Assembly (NCBI RefSeq): GCF_018127925.1
Contig: NZ_CP072347.1
Location: forward strand, 994,501 to 1,058,500
Reading direction: 5' to 3'
DNA: 64,000 nucleotides
Source: Prevotella melaninogenica
GTDB taxonomy: Bacteria; Bacteroidota; Bacteroidia; Bacteroidales; Bacteroidaceae
Position 1 is the first letter of the stretch; each line of letters begins with the position of its first letter. The translations under genes were made by a program, and so were the position numbers. This document shows, piece after piece, positions 28,601 to 36,776 of this stretch. The notes under the pieces were generated by a model. The model was not told the origin of the DNA. It ran no database searches and was given only the letters and a program-made list of their open reading frames with translations.

Positions 28601-30745
28601 GCTATGAAGGGTAGGGGAATAGAACTTTCTATTACTTCTCCTCAATCTATCTTAGGTTATAAGTCATTTACTGTCAATGATTCCAACTATATCTACATTG
28701 GACGTGACCGTCGTCTATCTGCCAATCTTCGTCTGGAAGCAGCTGACGGAACTGGTATGCTCGTATCAACAGAAGATAATGATTCTACTTCATTACAAAA
28801 TGTTACACTCTCAATGAACCACTTTGAGTTGGGTAGTTTGTTTGAAGTCTTACCATTTACGCCGAAGTTGTCGGGTATGCTGGACGGTGACTATCACCTT
28901 GTTCAGACTGAAAAGGAACTCACGATATCAAGCGATATGACTATTAAGAAGCTTGTTTATGAGAATAGTCCTATGGGAGATGTGGGCACACAGTTTGTTT
29001 ATATGCCTAAGGGAGATGGTACTCACTATGTTGATGGTATAATAACACAAAACGGAAAGGAAGTCGGTTCACTTTCGGGTACCTATAATAATGAGGGGGC
29101 TGGAGAACTTGATGCTACTTTAGAGATGAATCGTTTCCCACTGAATTACGTCAATGGCTTTGTTCCTGACCAAATTGTAGGCCTCGATGGAGTAGGAGAA
29201 GGAACGTTAACAGTAAAAGGGCCGCTGAAGAAGTTGGATATCAATGGTGAAGTTTATCTTGATTCAACTTATTTGGTGAGTGCACCTTACGGCATAAGGA
29301 TGCGCTTTGCAGATGATCCTGTCCAAATACACAATAGCCATATTCAGTTTGAAAACTTCGAACTCTTTGCAAGTAATGGTTCACCACTCGACATATCGGG
29401 CTACTTAGATTTCTCTAATCTTAATAAGATGCAGCTTGATGCGCAAATGAGAGCTAAGGACTTCCAGATTATTGATGCGAAGAAAAATCCTCGTTCAGAA
29501 GTTTATGGAAAGGCTTTCGTTGACTTTACAGGACGAATAAACGGCCTTTTAAACAACTTACAGTTAGTTGGAAAGCTTGATGTCTTAGGTAATACAGATG
29601 TCACATACGTAGTACGCGATGGTACATTATCTACTGATGACGATTTGAAAGACCTCGTTCAGTTCACTAACTTCAATGATTCTACGGTTAATGTTGTCAA
29701 ACGTCCAGATATTACTGGCTTTACAATGGGGCTTAGTGTAAATATTGATGAGCAGGCACATGTATTATGTGCGTTGAATGCTGACCAGTCTAATTATGTC
29801 GATTTTGTAGGTGGTGGCAATCTACTTCTTAACTATGACCCAACCAATGGTGTGCAGGTTCGAGGTAGATATACGTTGAGTGATGGTAAGATGAAATACT
29901 CTCTGCCAGTTATTCCACTCCGCACTTTCAACATTAAAGACGGAAGTTATCTTGAATTTACGGGTGATCCTATGAAGCCTACACTTAAAATTACAGCAAC
30001 AGAAGTAGTAAGAACAAGTGTTTCCAGTGGTTCTGGGGAAGGTAGAATCATTGATTTTGAATGTGGTGTAAGCCTTAGCAAGCAATTCCCTAAACCTGGA
30101 GTTGAGTTTATCATCACCGCCCCAGAGGATCAAGAGATGCAGAATATTCTTAATATCAAGAGTGTTGAGGAACGTTCAAAACTTGCAGTTATGATGTTGG
30201 CATCGGGTATGTATTTTGATGGCAATAACTCAGCAAGCGCCAATACAGCCATGAATGGTGCATTAGCAGGCTTCCTACAGACACAGGTTAACTCTATTAC
30301 GGGTAAAGCCCTTAACTCTATGGGACTTGACTTGACTGCCAATATGGAAAGTGCTGCCGATGTGAATGGCAACTTACACACCGACTATACCTTCAAGTTC
30401 TCAAAACGTCTGTGGAATAATCGCCTACGTATCATTATGGGTGGACGAGTTTCAACAGGTTCACAGTTCTCTGAAGATAATGGTGCTTACTTCGATAACT
30501 TCTCGCTTGAATATCGTCTAAACCAAAAAGAAACCAAGTATTTGAAACTCTACTATGAGCGTGAGGCATACGATTGGTTAGAAGGTAACTTGAGTGAGTT
30601 TGGTGCTGGCTTCATGTGGCGTCGTAAGTTACGTCATTTCAAGGATATCTTCCGCTCTAAAGAAGATAATCCAGTAGTAGCACCACAGACTGAGAAGCCT
30701 AAACGAGATACATTAATAAACTTTGTAAATGACAAAAAGAAATAA
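25601..30745 (+). CDS. tamB: TamB-like translocation and assembly module protein
   Basis: This very large protein (about 1714 residues) has one N-terminal membrane helix (LVAIVAIPVILFLILAALLY). A long run of repetitive beta-strands follows, and the C-terminus carries the conserved DUF490/TamB domain (GGNLLLNYDPTNGVQVRGRY, then FKFSKRLWNNRLRIIMGGRV). TamB spans the periplasm as a beta-taco and works with a BamA-like partner in outer-membrane assembly or lipid transport. That partner, tamL, overlaps its 3' end by 17 bases. ATG at 25601 is taken here; ATG at 25619 (MNRSLKWLV), right before the membrane helix, is an equally good start. Confidence 0.93.
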   Translation: MTNILNMNRSLKWLVAIVAIPVILFLILAALLYCPPVQNWAVKHVAAYVSDKTGMEVSIDRVNLSFPLDLQLDGLKMLRPNDSIPNKKDTVADVHRLVANVDLLPLLKSRVEVNELTFTKLKANTVNFIGDLRIRGDLQRLHIVSHAVNLVGDSVRVNKADIEGGWVDIALGDTVPEDPNKQKPLWRINIDKLNLTKTDFRLHMPGDTMSVRANFKKAAANGAELLLHDNIYKVANVDWQGGDFSYNQNYVRHAKTGFDAAHIAMQDVNLGIDSFLYAAPKIRLRVRTANMKEKSGLIVKDFSGPFSMDSTSINLPDLYFRLPNTELSGRFTMDMNAFADKNPGQISTQLDGFLRLEDLHPFLTSVPKNIYQAIPNQSIIIKGQLDGNLRSAAFKQLRLAMPGYFDITGTGWIADMMSGVSHLRSDLKLKGTASNLSFVSKLLPRDVRKTIAFPHGVGINGDIHVRKTLYTGSIQLTQGGGRIRLNGAYNTATELYRITADATLFPVHRFLPHMGLSAFSGTIKMQGRGTDFLNPKSSTNLSLRIRSFKYGNYVLDGLNGDISKHGEQLSAHVKSTNRMISGDFTYKGRVNTKLVDGHLRGWLRRVDLHAMGVMNQRYVVSTWADVDVRSDMKNIHHVSGLLRSFRLLQEGRKKSRLLAAGNFDMRADVRPGSLDTHIKGNLSEADLQAFGFIDKHYITSANTDITLRSDMKKYYTVSGNVGNLLLSEQRKGERLPLAEGNFNLDATMRGDQIEGSINGVFPRVDLYQLGIVDKAMTSSFSTNTSFAMSGKDNLNVRGLIGNLRVTEKDRTYTPGDVNVDLMSRRDTVHAVLNGGDFHLSTAFNSSVNQLAESGKRIYKTVREQLTNRRIDQSAILRQLPTGHFTLRSGRDNLFSNLLARDGYAFSQADINLTSSPTKGLDGRISIDSLVYNDILLDSIRADLNSIDGQLNYTLSVINSPNNTYPYHGSLQGALYEHGLKTHATILDNKGKTGFDLAMKAAMKGRGIELSITSPQSILGYKSFTVNDSNYIYIGRDRRLSANLRLEAADGTGMLVSTEDNDSTSLQNVTLSMNHFELGSLFEVLPFTPKLSGMLDGDYHLVQTEKELTISSDMTIKKLVYENSPMGDVGTQFVYMPKGDGTHYVDGIITQNGKEVGSLSGTYNNEGAGELDATLEMNRFPLNYVNGFVPDQIVGLDGVGEGTLTVKGPLKKLDINGEVYLDSTYLVSAPYGIRMRFADDPVQIHNSHIQFENFELFASNGSPLDISGYLDFSNLNKMQLDAQMRAKDFQIIDAKKNPRSEVYGKAFVDFTGRINGLLNNLQLVGKLDVLGNTDVTYVVRDGTLSTDDDLKDLVQFTNFNDSTVNVVKRPDITGFTMGLSVNIDEQAHVLCALNADQSNYVDFVGGGNLLLNYDPTNGVQVRGRYTLSDGKMKYSLPVIPLRTFNIKDGSYLEFTGDPMKPTLKITATEVVRTSVSSGSGEGRIIDFECGVSLSKQFPKPGVEFIITAPEDQEMQNILNIKSVEERSKLAVMMLASGMYFDGNNSASANTAMNGALAGFLQTQVNSITGKALNSMGLDLTANMESAADVNGNLHTDYTFKFSKRLWNNRLRIIMGGRVSTGSQFSEDNGAYFDNFSLEYRLNQKETKYLKLYYEREAYDWLEGNLSEFGAGFMWRRKLRHFKDIFRSKEDNPVVAPQTEKPKRDTLINFVNDKKK

Positions 30746-33152
30746 ATATATAAGAACAACAGGTGGAAAAGGAGTCATAGAACTATTTGCTTTTATGGCA
30801 TTCTTATTCATACTTGTTGCCTGTAGTACGACTTCTGCCATCCCTAATGGTGAATACTTATATACAGGTATGGAGCCGACAAAATACAGTAATTACAAAG
30901 AAAATCAACACTTCAATGATGTGAAAGAAGAGTTGGATCTTGTGTTAGCAACTAAGCCTAATGCCGCTTGGTTGGGTAGCCCCAGTATGCGTTCTCCTTT
31001 CCCTATCGGGTTATGGATATGGAATGCTTTCTCACAAGATACAACTGGACTCAGTCGTTGGTTAGTACGTGCATTTGGCTCTTCACCGGTATTAATGAGT
31101 TCAACAACACCTGATTTGCGCGTAACGGTTGGTGAAAATCTCTTACGTAAACGTGGTTATTTCAAAGGAAAGATAAGCTATGAGAAGCTTGCACAGAGTA
31201 ATCCAAAGAAGATGCGACTACAGTATGCTGTTGATATGGGACGTCTGTGGTTGCTCGATAGCGTACAATACACCAACTTTCCACCTTCAGCAGATAGTTT
31301 GATAAGAACCAATCTTGATAAAGCAATTATCCGCAAGGGAGATGGTTTTGATGTAGCAACACTTGAACAAGAACGCAAGCGAATAACTGATTTGTTCCGT
31401 AATAATGGTTATTATTATTATCAGAATAACGATGCGAGTTATCTTGCTGACACAACGAAGGCTTATGGCTTAGCTTCTATTCGTCTGCAGATGGCGGATT
31501 CAGTAAGTGATAAAGCATTGAGAAAATGGACAATAGGAACCATTAACATCAACCTACAGCGTCAGATGATAGATTCTCTTACTCAGCACAAGCGCTTCCG
31601 TGATGTCATTGTGAATTACAATGGTTCGCACATGCCACTCCGTCTACGCGCCATAGCTAATGATTTAAAGATATGGCCGGGTACTGTGTATAATAACGAA
31701 CTATTTGAAAAAAGCCAGCAGCAATTGAATAGTAGTGGACTATTCTCTGCTACGAACTTTACATTCACTCCACGTGATAGTACTGATTCATGTAATATTT
31801 TAGATATGGTCATTAATTGTATCTTTGATAAGCCTTATGACTTCTATATTGAGGCTTACGGAAAAGGGAAAACAAGTGGCAGATATGGTCCAGAGGCTAT
31901 TATTGGTCTGACAAAACGTAATGTATTCCGTGGTGGTGAAAAACTTAACCTACGCGTACATGGCTCTTATGAATGGTCTGCAAGCACTGATGATAATGGC
32001 AATGACCGTCTTGGATTGAATAACTACGAGTATGGTGCTGAAGCCAGTTTACAGTTTCCTCGCCTTGTCAATCCATTCGTTACACCGCCACGAAAGCGTT
32101 GGGAACGTGAAGAAAGGAAGACTGCAGAAGCTGCAGAAAAGGGACTTGTATATATTCCTAAGGGACCACGCATCTATTTTACAACACCATCAACGACCCT
32201 TAAAGCTTCTGTTGATGTGTTGAACCGTTCTCAGTATTTCAAGCGTCATGTTGTGTCAGGCGAGTTAACATACCAGTGGCAGCCAAACGAGCGTAATAGC
32301 TATTCGTTCTCTCCTTTGACACTGACTTATGAGTATATGCATAACGTGACCGACCGTTATCTTGAATTGATAGATAGTGTTCCTTATCTTGAGGTATCAT
32401 TGGCAGACCAGTTCATTCCAAAGATGATGTTCCAACATACGTTTATGAGCCCAGCACGTTATAAGAGTCCAATTAAAATATGGACAACGGTTAGTGAAGC
32501 TTCAAACATCTTGTCTGCAGGTTACGCTGCCTTTGGTAGACGTTGGAGCGAAAAAGACAAGAAACTCTTTAAGAATCCATTTGCACAATTTGTGAAGATT
32601 GATGCTAATCTTACAAAAGTATGGAGTCTTGGAGAGAAGAGTGGTATTGCAGCCCACGTCAATTTAGGAACGTTATGGGCGTATGGCAACAGTAGATTTG
32701 CACCTTATACAGAACAGTTTTATGTAGGTGGAGCCAATAGCATCCGTGCGTTTAATGCCCGCCAGATTGGTCCAGGACGCTATCGCTCAACACAGCGTCG
32801 ACGCTCATACGTAGAACAGACAGGTGATATCAAAATACAGCTCAACCTTGAGTATCGTCCTCACCTTATGGGCTCCCTCTATGGTGCCGTTTTCCTCGAT
32901 GCTGGTAATGTATGGACAATGCACTATGATGAGGGTCGACCAGAAGGACATTTCAAGTTTAAGAATATATTAAATGAAATGGCACTCGGTACTGGAGTTG
33001 GTTTACGCTATGATATTGGCTATTTCATGATTCGTCTTGATTGGGGACTTGGCTTACACGTACCTTATGAAACTGGCAAGACTGGTTTCTATAACATATC
33101 AAAATTTAAGGATGCACAAGCCTTCCACTTAGCGATTGGTTTGCCATTCTAA
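30729..33152 (+). CDS. tamL: TamL-like BamA-family outer-membrane lipoprotein
   Basis: The 807-residue protein has a lipoprotein signal (ILVACSTTSA, lipobox Cys near residue 32) followed by POTRA-type domains (about 100-330). A C-terminal 16-strand-type BamA barrel carries YVGGANSIRAFNARQIGPG and ends in AIGLPF with terminal Phe. The strand-6 loop motif, VRGF/Y in BamA, is IRAF here. A lipid-anchored BamA homologue next to tamB matches TamL of Bacteroidota. The 17-base overlap with tamB argues for coupled synthesis. A second, shorter homologue lies at 57822-60086 without a tamB. Confidence 0.93.
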   Translation: MTKRNKYIRTTGGKGVIELFAFMAFLFILVACSTTSAIPNGEYLYTGMEPTKYSNYKENQHFNDVKEELDLVLATKPNAAWLGSPSMRSPFPIGLWIWNAFSQDTTGLSRWLVRAFGSSPVLMSSTTPDLRVTVGENLLRKRGYFKGKISYEKLAQSNPKKMRLQYAVDMGRLWLLDSVQYTNFPPSADSLIRTNLDKAIIRKGDGFDVATLEQERKRITDLFRNNGYYYYQNNDASYLADTTKAYGLASIRLQMADSVSDKALRKWTIGTININLQRQMIDSLTQHKRFRDVIVNYNGSHMPLRLRAIANDLKIWPGTVYNNELFEKSQQQLNSSGLFSATNFTFTPRDSTDSCNILDMVINCIFDKPYDFYIEAYGKGKTSGRYGPEAIIGLTKRNVFRGGEKLNLRVHGSYEWSASTDDNGNDRLGLNNYEYGAEASLQFPRLVNPFVTPPRKRWEREERKTAEAAEKGLVYIPKGPRIYFTTPSTTLKASVDVLNRSQYFKRHVVSGELTYQWQPNERNSYSFSPLTLTYEYMHNVTDRYLELIDSVPYLEVSLADQFIPKMMFQHTFMSPARYKSPIKIWTTVSEASNILSAGYAAFGRRWSEKDKKLFKNPFAQFVKIDANLTKVWSLGEKSGIAAHVNLGTLWAYGNSRFAPYTEQFYVGGANSIRAFNARQIGPGRYRSTQRRRSYVEQTGDIKIQLNLEYRPHLMGSLYGAVFLDAGNVWTMHYDEGRPEGHFKFKNILNEMALGTGVGLRYDIGYFMIRLDWGLGLHVPYETGKTGFYNISKFKDAQAFHLAIGLPF

Positions 33153-33166
33153 TCTTTTTGATTTTC

Positions 33167-33209
33167 AACTATTCAGCCCTGCTAATCAGATTAGCAGGGC
33201 TGAATAGTT
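33167..33209 (+). terminator. Terminator after tamB-tamL
   Basis: Perfect 21-bp inverted arms 33167-33187 (contains TTCAGCCCTGCTAATC) and 33189-33209 about one central base. It starts 15 bp after the tamL stop. The short downstream T content is modest, so strength is uncertain. Confidence 0.8.
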
Positions 33210-33266
33210 CTAATTATATCTTATTATTCCTTAAGATGATAACTATAATATGATGTAACATCAATT

Positions 33267-33360
33267 CTTACTTACGTGTTTATGCCAGACACATATAGTG
33301 CTAATGCTTAACACATATGGTGTTGATGCCTAACAAATGTAGTGTTAATGGTAAGTACAC
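33267..33360 (+). repeat. Dispersed 22-bp-period repeat, family B copy 1
   Basis: Units of 22 bp start at 33267 (degenerate), 33289, 33311 and 33333, each with a core like ACACATATGGTGTTGATG. The period is kept without insertions or deletions. Confidence 0.8.
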
Positions 33361-33517
33361 ATATTCTTTAATATCAAACACATTGAATATTACCGTTTCA
33401 AAGAAAGCTGTAGAGAGTCAGAAAAGTACTTTTAAACGACTATGAGCAAACAAAAAGACTTTACAAAAATAATCAAAGTAGAGAATGTTTTTTAATCAAA
33501 AAACACTTCTTTCTTAT

Positions 33518-33674
33518 GCGTTTGTAACTTACAGCAATACAGATAAGTTATAAACTTGTATTTTAAAAGGTGCTTAGTAAGGGCTCAAAAGGGCGTTAGT
33601 TAGCATTCAAAAGGGCATCTATTGAAAGGCAATTAGGCATCTTTTAGAAGCTAAAAGAGTATGTATTAGAATTA
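33518..33674 (+). repeat. Dispersed 22-bp-period repeat, family A copy 2
   Basis: A 47-bp leader (33518-33564, with GTTATAAACTTGTATTTT) is followed by five 22-bp units starting at 33565, 33587, 33609, 33631 and 33653 (AAAAGGTGCTTA, AAAAGGGCGTTA, AAAAGGGCATCT, AATTAGGCATCT, AAAAGAGTATGT). A tail TGGAAAATAT follows. Confidence 0.88.
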
Positions 33675-33726
33675 CAACTATGGAAAATATCAGACAAATA
33701 GTAAGATGGAAACAAACTTTTATACA

Positions 33727-33751
33727 AAAAGCTCCTATGTTAGGAGCTTTT
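33727..33751 (-). terminator. Terminator of the thyA-folA genes
   Basis: AAAAGCTCCTA (33727-33737), loop TGT and TAGGAGCTTTT (33741-33751). On the minus strand a T run follows. It lies 92 bp after the folA stop and may work in both directions. Confidence 0.8.
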
Positions 33752-33843
33752 AAAAATGAGTTATCTTGTATATTTAGTTATGTTACTATACAACTCAATT
33801 CTTGTTATTCTCCTCTCTGGAGGACAGGAGTTTGGGGTGAAGA

Positions 33844-34329
33844 TTATTTCCTTACATAGTTTACAAACGCATATGCAGGATTGTCATCAGCAGCAGGATG
33901 TTCCTCACATGATTCTACAACCCACGTACCATCATTATATTCTGGGAAGAAAACATCTGCTTGTGGAGGAGTAGCAGCTATCTCTGTGAGGTAGAGATGG
34001 TCTGCTATAGCAAGCGCCTCTTTATAAAGACTGGCTCCACCAATGATAAATGCCTTTTCTTCTGTCCCAATATGTTTAAGCGCTTCTTCAAGCGAAGAGT
34101 AGACATCGCAGTTAGGGAAATCTGTTTCCGTTCTACTGAGTACAATGTTTCTACGATTAGGCAGAGCACCTTTTGGTAATGAATGGAAGGTCTTACGCCC
34201 CATGATAACAGTATGTCCTGTTGTTAGTTGCTTAAAACGCTTAAGGTCTTCTCTAATGAAATAGACCATATCATTCTGATAACCAATGGCACGATTGGCT
34301 GCTACTGCAGCAATGATATTTATTTCCAT
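33844..34329 (-). CDS. folA: Dihydrofolate reductase
   Basis: DHFR reduces dihydrofolate to tetrahydrofolate with NADPH. The 161-residue protein starts MEINIIAAVAANRAIGYQNDM, has the substrate acid in the YFIREDLKRFKQLT helix, GHTVIMGRKTFHSLPKGALP and FIIGGASLYKEAL, all family motifs; length is standard. It follows thyA on the same strand. ThyA consumes methylene-tetrahydrofolate and yields dihydrofolate, which this enzyme recycles. The 174-bp gap to thyA holds a GC-rich inverted pair. Confidence 0.96.
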   Translation of the reverse strand: MEINIIAAVAANRAIGYQNDMVYFIREDLKRFKQLTTGHTVIMGRKTFHSLPKGALPNRRNIVLSRTETDFPNCDVYSSLEEALKHIGTEEKAFIIGGASLYKEALAIADHLYLTEIAATPPQADVFFPEYNDGTWVVESCEEHPAADDNPAYAFVNYVRK

Positions 34330-34344
34330 AATGGTGTTTTGGGA

Positions 34345-34496
34345 CCTCCCCCAACCCCTCCAAAGGAGGGGAGTACTGATTTAACAATCAATTTGGTGAA
34401 GGGTTTAACGTTCTTGACTAATATACTTTACTACAAAGTTAATAGAATAGCTACTTCCTATTTGCACTCCCCTCCTTTCGGAGGGGTTGGGGGAGG
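34345..34496. repeat. Pair of inverted GC-rich hairpin repeats between thyA and folA
   Basis: CCTCCCCCAACCCCTCC then AAAGGAGGGGAG (34345-34373) recurs inverted at 34467-34496 (starts CTCCCCTCC, ends GGTTGGGGGAGG). Each copy is itself a small hairpin, and the two together form arms of ~29 bp around a 93-bp AT-rich loop. The words are like those of REP-type intergenic repeats of Bacteroidota. Confidence 0.85.
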
Positions 34497-34503
34497 CTAT
34501 CTT

Positions 34504-35298
34504 TTACACTGCAACTACTCCCGGAATGTGGGGCAACGGATCGTAACCAATCAGTTCAAAATCTTCATACTTAAAATCAAAGATATCCTTTACATCAGGA
34601 TTAATCTTCATCTTTGGCAGTGGACGTGGCTCACGAGTAAGCTGGAGTTTAGCCTGCTCGAGGTGGTTTAGATAGAGATGTGTATCACCTGTTGTATGGA
34701 TAAACTCACCCGCCTCAAGACCTGTAACCTGTGCAATCATTTGCAACAGGAGAGCATATGACGCAATGTTAAAAGGTACACCGAGGAAGCTATCTGCCGA
34801 ACGCTGATAGAGTTGGAGAGATAGTCTACCATCTGCAACATAGAATTGGAAGAGACAGTGGCAGGGTGGGAGAGCCATATCATCCACCTCAGCAGGGTTC
34901 CATGCTGTGACCAACATACGACGTGAGTCAGGATTATGCTTGATCATATCCACCACATTCTTAATCTGATCGATTGTACCTCCCTTGTAATCAGGCCATG
35001 AACGCCACTGATGACCATAGACTGGACCCAATTCACCATTCTCATCAGCCCACTCATTCCAAATCCTTACACCATGTTCTTGTAGGTAGCGCACATTCGT
35101 ATCACCACGTAAGAACCAAAGTAATTCATAAATAATACTCTTCAGATGAAGTTTTTTAGTTGTCAACAGTGGAAAACCATCGCGCAAGTCAAAGCGCATC
35201 TGATGCCCAAAAATGGACAAAGTTCCCGTTCCTGTTCTATCACCTTTCTGTGTTCCTTCTGTGAGGATGCGGTTGAGTAGGTTTAAATATTGTTGCAT
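34504..35298 (-). CDS. thyA: Thymidylate synthase
   Basis: ThyA methylates dUMP to dTMP with methylene-tetrahydrofolate. The 264-residue protein has the full family signature: [19 protein letters not shown] near the N-terminus, [14 protein letters not shown], the catalytic Cys in [12 protein letters not shown] (about 146), [20 protein letters not shown] and the C-terminal end PHIPGVVAV. Length matches the E. coli enzyme. It lies between the rRNA methyltransferase (70-bp gap) and folA. Confidence 0.97.
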   Translation of the reverse strand: MQQYLNLLNRILTEGTQKGDRTGTGTLSIFGHQMRFDLRDGFPLLTTKKLHLKSIIYELLWFLRGDTNVRYLQEHGVRIWNEWADENGELGPVYGHQWRSWPDYKGGTIDQIKNVVDMIKHNPDSRRMLVTAWNPAEVDDMALPPCHCLFQFYVADGRLSLQLYQRSADSFLGVPFNIASYALLLQMIAQVTGLEAGEFIHTTGDTHLYLNHLEQAKLQLTREPRPLPKMKINPDVKDIFDFKYEDFELIGYDPLPHIPGVVAV

Positions 35299-35368
35299 AA
35301 TTGTTTGTTTATTTCTAAGATATTGTAGGGATATATTGCTTTCAAGTTTTTTATTGTTGAGATTTACA

Positions 35369-36772
35369 TTATAAAAGTACCATAGGTTCCTCTGGTATAT
35401 GTGTACTCTTTATGCGCCATTCTTGTGGATAAAGATTGTTTGCACGGTTTCCGAGGTTCTTTGCAAAGCCTATTGGATAGCCTTTGTAAGTAAGCAGAAC
35501 AATACCACGTGGAGCATCAGAAGATAGTACAATAGCCTCATGACGAAGATAAGCGATAGCTGTTTGATAATCAACCTCTACATTAGGATAAGCCGATTTA
35601 TCAGTTGAAAAGGAGAGTGCTAATGTATGGTCAGGGATAACATTCTTCCCTTTTTGCATTCCTTCTTTTACACCATGCGAGAGAATACGAAGATGTTTAC
35701 GAGCTTCTGTGATTGCTTTATCAACATCAATAGTTGTCTTATTGATAAGCGCCTCGTTCTCTCCATGCTTACGAATGATAGCCATAAAGATTCCTTCTCC
35801 ATGTGTCTTACCAGGGATGAAGCGGTAGACGGGGAAATCCCGACCGTCTTTAAGTGGGTTATCAATGAGTGAACCTGTTATATTCCATGTCTCTTCTGTA
35901 GGCACAGATAGGAGTTCAGCATCATATTCGTTGAGAATCCACGCAATATTCTCTTCATCTTCATGTGCATTAAAAGTACAAGTTGAATAAATAAGAATAC
36001 CTCCAGGTTTTAAGTTGTCCCATATATCAGCAATAATACTACGCTGAAGTTGCCAACAGTTCTTTACATTCTGTAGACTCCATTCCTCTATTGATTGTGG
36101 ATCTTTACGAAACATTCCTTCACCAGAGCAGGGTACATCGGCTATAATAACATCAAAACCAAGCTTTGTCTTTTTGTAATCACGAGGGTAATTGTTCGTA
36201 ACAGCGACACCCTCATGACCAAACTTTTGAACGTTCTCTGCCAATATTTGTGCACGTTTCCCTATCGGCTCGTTAGAGAAAAGAAAGGAACCTGCAGGTA
36301 AGGATGCACGTGCGCAAGTTGTTTTACCACCTGGTGCAGCACAGAGATCGAGTGCCATAACTGGCTGTTTTACCAAGTGTTGTAATACATGAGATAGAAA
36401 CATAGATGATGCTTCTTGCACATAATAAGCCCCAGCATGAAGTAGTGGGTCAAACGTAAAGTTAGGTCTTGTATCCAACCAATAGCCATCCTTGCACCAA
36501 GGAATAGGATGAGGATTCAACTCTGGATTAACTTTATGAGTTCCATCTGCCAACTTAAAGGGATTAAGACGTATACTCACCGGTGCTGTTTCTCCCAATC
36601 CTTTTAGGAATGTATGATAAAGGTTATCACCAAAAAGACTACGAGTATAATCAGTAAAGGCAAGAGGAAGTCTTTCTTCAACTTCTTCTATAGTCCTTAC
36701 TTCTTGCCCGTCTGGCTCTAAGGAACAAGGAGATTGTGCTGCCTGACATTGTCGGCTCTTATCTTTTATCAT
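35369..36772 (-). CDS. rRNA cytosine-C5 methyltransferase, NOL1/NOP2/Sun family (RsmF-like)
   Basis: The 467-residue enzyme has the SAM-binding motif [13 protein letters not shown] (about 140-152), [13 protein letters not shown] and the catalytic YSTCTFN, all of RNA m5C methyltransferases. A C-terminal ~150-residue extension (from [14 protein letters not shown]) resembles the RsmF/YebU tail with a PUA-like part near the end. The N-terminal 30 residues before [13 protein letters not shown] are polar and unusual, but no later Met offers a better start. It begins 4 bp after the PorE-like gene, so both are co-transcribed. The exact rRNA position cannot be assigned. Confidence 0.9.
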   Translation of the reverse strand: MIKDKSRQCQAAQSPCSLEPDGQEVRTIEEVEERLPLAFTDYTRSLFGDNLYHTFLKGLGETAPVSIRLNPFKLADGTHKVNPELNPHPIPWCKDGYWLDTRPNFTFDPLLHAGAYYVQEASSMFLSHVLQHLVKQPVMALDLCAAPGGKTTCARASLPAGSFLFSNEPIGKRAQILAENVQKFGHEGVAVTNNYPRDYKKTKLGFDVIIADVPCSGEGMFRKDPQSIEEWSLQNVKNCWQLQRSIIADIWDNLKPGGILIYSTCTFNAHEDEENIAWILNEYDAELLSVPTEETWNITGSLIDNPLKDGRDFPVYRFIPGKTHGEGIFMAIIRKHGENEALINKTTIDVDKAITEARKHLRILSHGVKEGMQKGKNVIPDHTLALSFSTDKSAYPNVEVDYQTAIAYLRHEAIVLSSDAPRGIVLLTYKGYPIGFAKNLGNRANNLYPQEWRIKSTHIPEEPMVLL

Positions 36773-36776
36773 ATGT

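Larger units (their letters stand above)
33153..33843. other. Gene-free convergent region with terminators and repeats
   Basis: About 690 bp between tamL and folA. It holds a hairpin (33167-33209), a family B repeat (33267-33360), a family A repeat (33518-33674) and the folA terminator (33727-33751). A 59-codon plus-strand frame from about 33680 crosses the terminator and folA end and was rejected. Confidence 0.7.

Noticed and set aside
33267-33360. Possible CRISPR array from regular 22-bp repeats
   Set aside because: Units follow each other directly with no spacers and are divergent; no cas genes are in the window.
33680-33858. A 59-codon frame starting ATGGAAAATATC
   Set aside because: It spans the tail of a family A repeat, the folA terminator and the folA 3' end; the peptide has no features of a real protein.
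34228-34671. A 147-codon plus-strand frame across folA, the repeat pair and thyA
   Set aside because: It is opposite two well-supported genes and the inverted repeats.
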